DNA of 7,119 bases from assembly GCA_023403375.1 (NCBI GenBank), contig JAEYEN010000009.1, forward strand, positions 1 to 7,119, given 5' to 3'. The translations under genes were made by a program, and so were the position numbers. This document shows, one piece after another, positions 1 through 6,734 of the stretch (position 1 is the first letter of the stretch; every line of letters begins with the position of its first letter). The stretch is from Bacillota bacterium. GTDB lineage: Bacteria; Bacillota; Clostridia; Christensenellales; Borkfalkiaceae. Under the pieces are notes generated by a model. It did no database searches, was not told the DNA's origin, and saw nothing but the letters and a program-made list of their open reading frames with translations.

Positions 1-813
1 AATATCTATAAGCCTGTCCTTTCCCATTGCATTTGCCACAGAGAACATTTCTTTGGGAATAGCGGCGTATTCGTCGGTTAAATTGGCGTGGCTGCCGCCT
101 GTGTTTACAAGAACAAGCGTGTATTCGCTGAGCACGTTATTTATTTTAGTTACGTCGATTTTATTTTTATCTTTGAAGTCCAAACGTTTAAGACCGCCGA
201 AAGATATAGCCGTCTGGTCCAGAAGTCCGCAAGGCTTGCCGAAATATTCGGATTCGGAAAACTGTGCTATTTTTGCCTTGTCTTCCATAGAAATTTTTTC
301 GTCGTTATACAAAAAGTTAAGTATTTCCGCGACAAGCACTTCAAAAGAAGCGGAACTCGATATTCCCGCACCGCCGAGAACGCTGCTGGTAAAGCAGGCG
401 CAAAAACCGCCTGTTTTAAAGCCTCTGTTTTCAAGCCCTACGACTACGCCGCGAACCAACGCGTCGGACGTGCTTTTTTTCTCTTTTTCTTCGCCCGAAA
501 TATCTACGACGATATCTTTATATCCTTCCGATTTAATAGTGATTACGCCGTCTTCGGTGGGCAAGAACGCCGCCAGAGTATCCAGACTTATAGCGCAGGA
601 AACGACCCTGCCGCCGTTATGGTCGGTATGGTTGCCGCAAACTTCCACTCTTCCCGAAGATGAAGCGAAATACGCGCCGTCCGCATTGAAAGACTTGTTG
701 AATTTATCGAGCAGATTTTTATATCTTATCTTCTGCTCTTCGGTTTTTTCACCGTATAATAACGGAAATTTTTCCGTAAGTTCTTCTACGTTTTTATGTA
801 TTTTATACTGCAT
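1..813 (-). CDS. galK: Galactokinase (GHMP kinase family), N-terminal 271 residues, 3' end outside window
   Basis: Phosphorylates galactose with ATP to galactose-1-phosphate in the cytoplasm, the entry step of the Leloir pathway. The start is the ATG at 811-813 (complement), preceded by AGGAG eight bases upstream. Visible landmarks are the sugar-binding signature GRVEVCGNHTDHN at residues 54-66, the glycine/serine ATP loop GGAGISSSAS at 147-156, and GLLDQ at 196-200, whose Asp199 matches the catalytic base of known galactokinases. VNTGGSHANLTDEYAAIP at 236-253 resembles clostridial galactokinases. The canonical GEHTDY motif is GNHTDH here, and the usual Ala-Pro before GR is Ser-Ser (SSSGR). 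I recall the Asn form from other Clostridia, so it is probably a subfamily trait and not damage. The frame stays open to base 1, and roughly 120-160 C-terminal residues are missing. It is transcribed divergently from leuS. The family call is strong; substrate specificity for galactose is inferred. Confidence 0.9.
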   Translation of the reverse strand, partial: MQYKIHKNVEELTEKFPLLYGEKTEEQKIRYKNLLDKFNKSFNADGAYFASSSGRVEVCGNHTDHNGGRVVSCAISLDTLAAFLPTEDGVITIKSEGYKDIVVDISGEEKEKKSTSDALVRGVVVGLENRGFKTGGFCACFTSSVLGGAGISSSASFEVLVAEILNFLYNDEKISMEDKAKIAQFSESEYFGKPCGLLDQTAISFGGLKRLDFKDKNKIDVTKINNVLSEYTLVLVNTGGSHANLTDEYAAIPKEMFSVANAMGKDRLIDI

Positions 814-920
814 AACCTACTCTCCTATATTAAATAAAAATCAAACGAACAGTTAAACAAAAAAGCCGTTTTTCCGCCATCGGCGTTCTATGTTTACCAC
901 AAACCCGAATTAACTATTTG

Positions 921-949
921 ATTATAACATTTTTTAACCTTTTTGTAAA
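921..949 (-). promoter_or_regulatory. Sigma-A promoter for the galactokinase gene (extended -10)
   Basis: Read on the minus strand, TTTACA (944-949) is the -35 and a perfect TATAAT (921-926) is the -10, separated by 17 bases (927-943). TG plus one base lies directly upstream of the -10, giving the extended form TGTTATAAT. The inferred transcript start is near 914, leaving a leader of about 100 bases before the ATG at 813. Confidence 0.8.
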
Positions 950-957
950 CGCAAAAC
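943..957 (+). promoter_or_regulatory. Candidate catabolite-response (cre-like) site over the galactokinase -35
   Basis: TTGTAAACGCAAAAC matches 8 of the 10 defined positions of the Bacillus CcpA consensus WTGNAANCGNWNNCW; the final C and W fail. It also sits in a short inverted repeat, TTTTG (941-945) and CAAAA (952-956). It covers the whole -35 (944-949) of the galactokinase promoter, where a bound repressor would block RNA polymerase. The match is imperfect and the region is AT-rich, so this is an inference. Confidence 0.35.
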
Positions 958-1009
958 GCTTTTTTTATCTATTTTTTCTATAATTTTTGCTTACTGATTA
1001 CGACTTCAC

Positions 1010-1029
1010 TTTGTCAATCTGTTGACTAA
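1010..1029. repeat. Inverted repeat overlapping the leuS -35, possible operator
   Basis: GTCAA (1013-1017) and TTGAC (1022-1026) are perfect inverted arms around a four-base centre TCTG. Skipping one mismatched pair, TT at 1010-1011 and AA at 1028-1029 extend the symmetry. The right arm is part of the leuS -35 hexamer TTGACT. It could bind a dimeric regulator, or could be chance, since one arm is simply a -35 element. Confidence 0.3.
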
Positions 1030-1050
1030 TTTTTTACATTGATATATAAT
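1022..1050 (+). promoter_or_regulatory. Sigma-A promoter for leuS
   Basis: TTGACT (1022-1027, five of six to consensus) is followed after exactly 17 bases by a perfect TATAAT (1045-1050). The expected transcript start is near 1057, giving a leader of only about 33 bases before the ATG at 1090. That leader is too short for a T-box, so leuS transcribed from this promoter is not under tRNA-sensing attenuation. Confidence 0.8.
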
Positions 1051-1074
1051 GTTTAGGTAATTTTGGTTTCATAC

Positions 1075-1079
1075 GGAGG
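1075..1079 (+). promoter_or_regulatory. Ribosome binding site that fixes the leuS start
   Basis: GGAGG is followed by ten bases and then ATG at 1090-1092. An in-frame TTG at 1063 lies upstream of this site, so using it would place the Shine-Dalgarno inside the coding region. The ATG also begins the expected LeuRS N-terminus MDFKKVEKKWQ. Confidence 0.85.
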
Positions 1080-1089
1080 CAAACGGTTT

Positions 1090-3522
1090 ATGGACTTTAA
1101 AAAAGTCGAAAAGAAATGGCAAACAATCTGGGAAAAAGAAAAACTAAATAATTTCAATTTTAAGAACGTAGACAAAAAATATTACTGTCTTGAAATGTTT
1201 TCTTACCCGTCCGCCGCAAAACTGCATTTAGGGCACTGGTACAACTACGGCCCTACCGACAGTTTTGTAAGATACAAAAAAATGAAAGGCTACGAAGTGT
1301 TCCAACCCATGGGGTTTGACGCGTTCGGTCTTCCCGCGGAGAATTATGCCATAAAAACGGGTATTCACCCCAAGGATTCCACCGACAAAAACATAGAAAA
1401 TATGGAAGAAACATTGCGCGAAATGGGCGCTATGTTCGACTGGAATGCGGAAATTAAAACTTGTAACGAAGATTATTACAAGTGGACGCAATGGCTTTTC
1501 CTTAAATTATACGAAAACGGTCTTGCGTACAGAAAAGAAGCGCCCGTTAACTGGTGCCCCGGTTGTAAAACCGTTCTTGCCAACGAACAGGTCGTAAACG
1601 GAGAATGCGAAAGATGTCATTCCACCGTCGTTAAAAAAGACCTTACTCAATGGTTCTTTAAAATAACCGATTATGCGGAAGAATTGTTAAACGGTCTTTC
1701 CACTCTCGACTGGCCCGAAAAGACTAAACTTATGCAGAAAAACTGGATAGGCAAATCTACGGGTGCGGAAATTACGTTTACCTGCGAAAGCGGCGACACT
1801 TTCAAAGTATTCACCACGAGAGCGGATACGCTTTTCGGCGTTTCATACGTTGTTCTGGCGCCCGAACATCCGCTTGTTAAAAAACTTACTTCCGAAAAAC
1901 AGAAAAAAGCGGTTGAAGAATATATTTACGAAACTTCCAAGGCTAACGAAATAGACAGACTTTCCACTACCAGAGAAAAAACGGGCGTTTATATCGGACA
2001 CAACGCAATAAACCCCATTAACGGAAAGTCCGTTCCCATTTACGTTGCGGATTACGTTTTATACTCTTACGGCACGGGCGCGGTTATGGGCGTTCCTTCG
2101 CACGATGAAAGGGATTTTGCTTTTGCCGAAAAATACGGTCTGCCCATTACGAGGGTTGTAAAAGGCGTTAATACGGACGACGCTCTCCCCTTCACCGAAG
2201 ACGGAATCGTTATAAACAGCGTTGGTTTTGACGGACTGACAAGCGAAGAAGCGAGAAAAGCGATTGTAAACAAACTTGTTCAGGAAGGCAAGGGCGAACA
2301 TAAAACGAATTACAGACTGCGCGACTGGTTGGTATCCCGTCAGCGTTATTGGGGCGCGCCTATCCCCGTCGTTTATTGCGACAAATGCGGCATAGTACCC
2401 GTTCCTTATAAAGATTTACCCGTCAAACTCCCCTACGACGTGGAGTTCAAACCCGACGGTGATTCTCCGCTTGCCAAACACAAAGGCTTTATGGAAACAA
2501 AATGTCCCATATGCGGCGGTCCCGCACACAGAGACCCCGACACGTTGGACACTTTCGTTTGTTCCAGTTGGTATTATTTAAGATATCCCGACGCGCACAA
2601 CGATTCCGAGCCGTTTAACCCCGAAATCATCAATAAAATGCTCCCCGTAGACAAATACGTTGGCGGCGCGGAGCATGCGTGCATGCACCTTCTTTACGCA
2701 AGGTTTATAACCAAAGCGTTGAGAGATATGGGCTATCTTAAATTTGACGAACCCTTTAAGTCTTTGGTGCATCAGGGCGTTATTTTAGGACCCGACGGTT
2801 ACAGAATGAGTAAAACTCGCGGAAACGTTATCGCACCCGACCCGTACGTAGAACAATACGGTTCGGACGTGTTAAGACTCTACCTTATGTTCGGTTTCTC
2901 TTATACCGAAGGCGGTCCGTGGGACGATAACGGCATTAAGGCGATAACCAAATTTTTAGACAGAGTTGAAAGACTTGCGATAGAACTTACTTCTATTGCA
3001 AACAATAAAAACGAAGTCATCGGCAAAAACGAAAAAGAACTGCTTTATGCAACAAACTATGCGGTTAAATGCGTAGATAAAGATATGGAAGCCTTTTCGT
3101 TCAATACCGCCGTTGCAAGACTTATGGAATTGCTCAACTCGCTTTATAAATACGGCGCCGTGGCGGAAGAAGAAAGAAACGTTACACTTTATAAAAATTG
3201 CTTTAAGACGTTTATTCAACTGCTTGCCCCCTGCGCGCCGCATTTTGCCGAAGAAATATGGGAAAAATTAGGCAACAAAACGTCCGTATTCCTTTCTAAA
3301 TACCCCGTTTGCGACGAAACGGCGCTCGTTAAAGACGAGGTTGAACTCGCAGTACAGGTAAACAGCAAGATGAGAGCAAAAATAAGCGTTCCGTCTTCCG
3401 CCACTCAGGAAGAAATTAAGGAAATTGCCGCTTCCGACGCGAAAATCGCCGCCGAAATCGCAGGCAAAACAATCAAGAAGATAATTGTCGTTCCCGGCAG
3501 ACTTGTAAACATTATTGTTTAA
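1090..3522 (+). CDS. leuS: Leucine--tRNA ligase, class Ia, complete (810 aa)
   Basis: Charges tRNA-Leu with leucine using ATP, in the cytoplasm. The catalytic domain carries the HIGH-type motif HLGH (46-49) and the KMSKS-type loop RMSKTRGN (572-579), in which the usual first Lys and last Ser are Arg and Thr. The inserted CP1 editing domain shows TTRADT (242-247) and GTGAVMGVPSHDERD (328-342); Asp342 matches the conserved editing aspartate of bacterial LeuRS, so proofreading should be intact. Two cysteine pairs of zinc-ribbon type are present: C156/C159 with C173/C176, and C430/C433 with C472/C475. The helical anticodon-binding domain follows at about 640-730, and the protein ends in the typical VVPGRLVNIIV. 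Length is normal for bacteria. The start is ATG 1090 with GGAGG upstream; a TTG nine codons earlier is rejected. Three stops in a row end the frame (TAA TAG TAA, 3520-3528). It has its own promoter and is divergent from the galactokinase gene. Identification is secure. Confidence 0.98.
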   Translation: MDFKKVEKKWQTIWEKEKLNNFNFKNVDKKYYCLEMFSYPSAAKLHLGHWYNYGPTDSFVRYKKMKGYEVFQPMGFDAFGLPAENYAIKTGIHPKDSTDKNIENMEETLREMGAMFDWNAEIKTCNEDYYKWTQWLFLKLYENGLAYRKEAPVNWCPGCKTVLANEQVVNGECERCHSTVVKKDLTQWFFKITDYAEELLNGLSTLDWPEKTKLMQKNWIGKSTGAEITFTCESGDTFKVFTTRADTLFGVSYVVLAPEHPLVKKLTSEKQKKAVEEYIYETSKANEIDRLSTTREKTGVYIGHNAINPINGKSVPIYVADYVLYSYGTGAVMGVPSHDERDFAFAEKYGLPITRVVKGVNTDDALPFTEDGIVINSVGFDGLTSEEARKAIVNKLVQEGKGEHKTNYRLRDWLVSRQRYWGAPIPVVYCDKCGIVPVPYKDLPVKLPYDVEFKPDGDSPLAKHKGFMETKCPICGGPAHRDPDTLDTFVCSSWYYLRYPDAHNDSEPFNPEIINKMLPVDKYVGGAEHACMHLLYARFITKALRDMGYLKFDEPFKSLVHQGVILGPDGYRMSKTRGNVIAPDPYVEQYGSDVLRLYLMFGFSYTEGGPWDDNGIKAITKFLDRVERLAIELTSIANNKNEVIGKNEKELLYATNYAVKCVDKDMEAFSFNTAVARLMELLNSLYKYGAVAEEERNVTLYKNCFKTFIQLLAPCAPHFAEEIWEKLGNKTSVFLSKYPVCDETALVKDEVELAVQVNSKMRAKISVPSSATQEEIKEIAASDAKIAAEIAGKTIKKIIVVPGRLVNIIV

Positions 3523-3753
3523 TAGTAATCGCTCAATATTTTTTATGGATGACGTCTTTATTGGTTTATTTTTGCTCGGTTTCATTATTGTCTGACAGCG
3601 TTATTATTTAACAAGATAGCCAGATAAGACGGCAATAAAAAATTCAGAGCGAACAACAAGTGCAAAATCATTACTATAAAAAAATAAAATTATAAAATAT
3701 TGAAAAAAAGCAAACGAAATTATCACTATACTATAAATTCTGACGGAAAAAGA

Positions 3754-6189
3754 ATGAAAAAACAGAAAAAGAACGAAATAGCGGTAGAGAGATACTCACC
3801 TGCCGCGGACATAGGACTGAACAAATCCCAGGTTGCCGCAAGAACGGAAAGCGGACTAACGAACAAAGTTAAAAACACCTACTCCAAAAATTATATAAAT
3901 ATTTTTGTAGGCAACATTTGTACGTTTTTTAACCTTTTGGGGTTAATAGTCGCTATCGCGCTTATAATTATAGGCGCGCCCATATCGCGTTTCTTTTTCG
4001 TTCTGGTTTATCTTGCGAACATATCTATCGGCATTATTCAGGAAATACGTGCAAAACACTGTATAGACAAACTGACGATAGTTGCAAACAAGACCTGCAC
4101 GGTTATAAGGGACGGAATGAAAGTTGACGTTTCTTCCACAGACATTGTGCTTGACGACATTATCGTGCTTTCTCTCGGCAATCAGATCCCTACCGACTGC
4201 GTTATTTTAAAAGGCAAAGTGGAAGTAAACGAATCAATGCTTACGGGCGAATCGGTACCCGTTAAAAAACGCCCCGGCGACATGCTTTTTGCGGGCAGTT
4301 TTATAACGAGCGGAATCTGCTACGTTCAGGCAATAAAAGTCGGAAAGGACAACTACGTAGAAACGCTTTCGCAAAAAGCCAAAAAATACAAAAAACCGCA
4401 ATCGGAACTTATGAATTCGCTTAAACTGATAATCAGAACTATCGGTTTTATAATAGTTCCGCTTGCCGCGGCATATATGATTAAAGCGGCGATATTGCCG
4501 GACTTTAACGTTTTCAGCGCGATAGACGGCACCGCAACGGTTGTTATCGGAATGATACCTTCCGGTATGTTTTTATTGACGAGTATGGCGCTTGCCGTGG
4601 GTATTATAAAACTTTATAAAAAGAACACGTTGGTTCAGGACCTGTACTCTCTCGAAATGCTTGCGCGCGTTGACACCATTTGTTTCGACAAAACGGGAAC
4701 GATAACCGACGGCAGAATGAAAGTTAAAGACGTTGTTCCGCTTAAAGAAATAGAAAGTTACAATCTTAACGAACTTATCGGCTCTATGCTTGCTTCCTTA
4801 AAAGACAATAACCAGACGGCTATTGCGCTTTACAACTATTTCGGGCAAAGCAACCATTACAAGTCCGTTGCGGCGATACCGTTTAACTCGGTCATCAAAT
4901 TATCCGCGGTTACGTTTGAAAACATAGGCACGTTCTGTTTCGGTGCGCCCGAATTTGTTTTAAGCAAAGCGGTTTATAAAGAAATCGAAGCGCAGATAAA
5001 TCAATACGCTTCTATGGGATTAAGAGTTCTGATACTCGCTCATTCAAAAAATCCTATCGTAAAGGACCAGCCGCCGAAAGACTTTTTGCCCGCGGCGCTT
5101 ATCGTTATAGAAGATAACATCAGAGAAGACGCAATTTCCACCATAAAATGGTTCAAAGAAAACAACGTGGATATAAAAGTTATTTCGGGCGATAACCCTA
5201 TTACCGTTTCGGAAGTCAGCAAGCGAGTCGGTATAGACAATGCCGATAAGTATATAAGTCTTGAAGGGCTTACCGACCAGGAAGTTTTTGATTTGGCGAA
5301 CAAGTACACCGTATTCGGTAGAGTTTCGCCCGAACAAAAAGCAATTTTAGTTAAGGCGCTTAAAACCGCGGGGCACGTTACCGCAATGACGGGCGACGGT
5401 GTGAACGACATTCTCGCCCTTAAAGAAGCGGACTGCGCGGTTACCGTTGCGGCAGGTTCGGAAGCGGCGAAAAACGTTTCTCACCTTGTTCTGATGGACA
5501 ATAACTTCAATTCATTGCCAAAAGTAGTTTACGAAGGCAGGCGTGTTATAAACAATATTAAGAGTTCGGCTTCGCTTTATCTTATGAAAACGATGTTTAC
5601 CTTCTTTATGGCGCTTATAATATTGTTCATTCCGTCGCTGAAAAATTATCCGTTCAGTCTTTCGCAAATGATTTTATTGGAAGTTTTCGTTATAGGCGTT
5701 CCGTCATTCTTCCTTTCGCTGCAACCTAACGACGAATGCGTTAAGGGTAAATTCATAAGTTACGTTTTAAGCAAATCACTGCCGAGCGCAACGCTTATGG
5801 CTTTTAACGTTTTACTTATCGCGCTTTGCAAAATAGTGATAAATCAATTCGACGCGAAAGTCTACACTTCTATGGCGGTTCTTTCGCTCACTTATGCGGG
5901 ACTCGTAAGCCTTTACTATATCTGTAAACCGCTCAACAAATACCGCTCTATACTCTATTTTACAAACCTTGCGATAGTTTTATTGATAACGTTATATGCG
6001 GTTTCTTACGGACTGCCCCTGCTCGGCATAGAAAAAATGACGCCGTTTGCCGAATATTGGCACCATATTTTACTGATAATAACCGTTATAGTTTTAGATA
6101 CTTCTATAAACAGAAATATACATTTGCTGTTTGACAAAATAAAACTTCCTAAAACGTTGATAAAACGCAAAAAACACCTCGGCAAATAA
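3754..6189 (+). CDS. P-type cation-transporting ATPase, Exp7/CtpE-like subfamily (811 aa)
   Basis: An ATP-driven ion pump of the cytoplasmic membrane. In order, it has a Lys-rich N-terminus, TM1-2 (about 58-96), the actuator domain with TGES (164-167), TM3-4 (about 225-285), the phosphorylation motif DKTGT with Asp312, an N-domain with PFNSVIKLSAV (377-387) and GAPE (397-400), SGDNP (478-482), the hinge motif GDGVND (547-552), and TM5-10 between about 606 and 788. All catalytic motifs are intact, so it should be active. The NICTFFNLL and QEIRAK segments and the length of about 800 residues fit the group containing pneumococcal Exp7 and mycobacterial CtpE, the latter linked to calcium. The TM4 motif is IPSGM, where P2-type calcium pumps have PEGL, and the TM6 core lacks an Asp, so the substrate is uncertain. 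The start is ATG 3754 with a weak GGA seven to nine bases upstream; a TTG at 3700 would add 18 residues but has no ribosome site. The 231-base AT-rich gap after leuS shows no clear terminator or promoter. Confidence 0.9.
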   Translation: MKKQKKNEIAVERYSPAADIGLNKSQVAARTESGLTNKVKNTYSKNYINIFVGNICTFFNLLGLIVAIALIIIGAPISRFFFVLVYLANISIGIIQEIRAKHCIDKLTIVANKTCTVIRDGMKVDVSSTDIVLDDIIVLSLGNQIPTDCVILKGKVEVNESMLTGESVPVKKRPGDMLFAGSFITSGICYVQAIKVGKDNYVETLSQKAKKYKKPQSELMNSLKLIIRTIGFIIVPLAAAYMIKAAILPDFNVFSAIDGTATVVIGMIPSGMFLLTSMALAVGIIKLYKKNTLVQDLYSLEMLARVDTICFDKTGTITDGRMKVKDVVPLKEIESYNLNELIGSMLASLKDNNQTAIALYNYFGQSNHYKSVAAIPFNSVIKLSAVTFENIGTFCFGAPEFVLSKAVYKEIEAQINQYASMGLRVLILAHSKNPIVKDQPPKDFLPAALIVIEDNIREDAISTIKWFKENNVDIKVISGDNPITVSEVSKRVGIDNADKYISLEGLTDQEVFDLANKYTVFGRVSPEQKAILVKALKTAGHVTAMTGDGVNDILALKEADCAVTVAAGSEAAKNVSHLVLMDNNFNSLPKVVYEGRRVINNIKSSASLYLMKTMFTFFMALIILFIPSLKNYPFSLSQMILLEVFVIGVPSFFLSLQPNDECVKGKFISYVLSKSLPSATLMAFNVLLIALCKIVINQFDAKVYTSMAVLSLTYAGLVSLYYICKPLNKYRSILYFTNLAIVLLITLYAVSYGLPLLGIEKMTPFAEYWHHILLIITVIVLDTSINRNIHLLFDKIKLPKTLIKRKKHLGK

Positions 6190-6226
6190 ATTATAAAATA
6201 TTAAAAATAATTGATTTTAACGGCGA

Positions 6227-6242
6227 AACTCTTTCGAGAGTT
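6227..6242 (+). repeat. Small perfect hairpin with TTCG loop downstream of the ATPase gene
   Basis: AACTCT (6227-6232) and AGAGTT (6237-6242) pair perfectly around a TTCG loop, about 40 bases after the ATPase stop. No T-run follows, so it is not a classical terminator by itself. It may stabilise the 3' end of the transcript or mean nothing. Confidence 0.4.
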
Positions 6243-6309
6243 AACAACGCTTAACCACATATCCGATAATTTATAAAGACGATTAGTTGTCAGAAAAAAC
6301 AAAGAACAA

Positions 6310-6348
6310 AAACAAACAGCGCAAGCAAATTGCTTGCGCTGTTTGTTT
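6310..6348. terminator. Bidirectional Rho-independent terminator (39-base palindrome)
   Basis: Two perfectly complementary 19-base arms, 6310-6328 and 6330-6348, flank a single central base. As RNA this folds into a stem with a GC-rich upper part (GCGCAAGC with GCTTGCGC) closed by a short AAATT loop. T-rich tracts lie on the 3' side in both directions: GTTTGTTTAGTTTATTT on the plus strand and TGTTTGTTTTTGTTC on the minus strand. It lies between the convergent ATPase and acyl carrier protein genes, where it can end both transcripts. Confidence 0.88.
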
Positions 6349-6427
6349 AGTTTATTTAACTTTTTTATGTAGTTTATTTAATTTTAAAGATATGGCTATT
6401 TAATAAACTTTCAAAAAATAAAAGTTT

Positions 6428-6658
6428 TTATTTTTTTCCTTCTATAAGTTTAATTATATCGCCGACGGTTTTAATATTCATCGCATCGTCGTCCGAAATG
6501 GTCGTGCCGTATTTTTCTTCTAAGGTCATAAGCATTTCAACAACATCCAAAGAGTCTGCGCCTAAATCTTTAACAACTTCTTTTTCTTCGGTTATTTCTT
6601 CTACGGGTTTATTTAACTGTTCCGCAATAAGTTTTTTAACATTATCGATATTTTCCAT
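6428..6658 (-). CDS. acpP: Acyl carrier protein, complete (76 aa)
   Basis: A small acidic carrier that holds growing fatty acyl chains on a phosphopantetheine arm during type II fatty acid synthesis in the cytoplasm. The attachment site is Ser36 in the hallmark motif GADSLDVVEML (33-43), and the four-helix ACP pattern with an acidic helix II (EEKYG, ISDDDA) is complete. The length of 76 residues is typical. The start is ATG 6656-6658 (complement), with AAGGAG seven bases upstream. It follows the GH13 gene on the same strand by 76 bases but has its own likely promoter in that gap. No fab or plsX genes are adjacent in the window, although acpP commonly sits with them. It could be the housekeeping ACP or an extra copy; sequence alone favours the fatty acid type over a polyketide or D-alanyl carrier. 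Confidence 0.96.
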   Translation of the reverse strand: MENIDNVKKLIAEQLNKPVEEITEEKEVVKDLGADSLDVVEMLMTLEEKYGTTISDDDAMNIKTVGDIIKLIEGKK

Positions 6659-6686
6659 CTGTTTTCTCCTTGTTTATTATAAAAAT

Positions 6687-6715
6687 ATTTTAATATATTT
6701 TATCAAAAAAATCAA
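6687..6715 (-). promoter_or_regulatory. Probable sigma-A promoter for the acyl carrier protein gene
   Basis: On the minus strand, TTGATT (6710-6715) and TAAAAT (6687-6692) are separated by 17 bases. The predicted start near 6680 gives a leader of about 20 bases that includes AAGGAG. A second TATAAT at 6676-6681 pairs only with a TTGATA 19 bases away and would start inside the ribosome site, so it is less likely. The region is very AT-rich, so chance matches are possible. Confidence 0.45.
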
Positions 6716-6734
6716 CTGTTTACGTAAATTACTT

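Noticed and set aside
53..856. Long plus-strand open frames opposite the galactokinase gene (53-856 and 88-663)
   Set aside because: They are antisense to a clear GHMP kinase frame, have no recognisable motif, and are Phe/Ser/Tyr-rich as expected for shadow frames.
979..984. TATAAT hexamer upstream of the main leuS promoter
   Set aside because: No -35-like sequence lies at the right distance upstream (about 956-961), so it is probably AT-rich chance.
1063..1089. TTG start nine codons upstream for leuS
   Set aside because: It would place the strong GGAGG site inside the coding sequence; the ATG at 1090 has ideal spacing and the conserved N-terminus.
3700..3753. TTG start at 3700 for the P-type ATPase
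   Set aside because: No ribosome site precedes it and the extra 18 residues match no known part of the family; ATG 3754 has a weak but usable GGA. Not fully excluded.
3523..3753. Possible terminator or promoter between leuS and the ATPase gene
   Set aside because: T-runs and TATAAA-like hexamers (3675-3680, 3691-3696) exist, but no stem precedes the T-runs and no -35 fits at 17 bases. Co-transcription with leuS remains possible.
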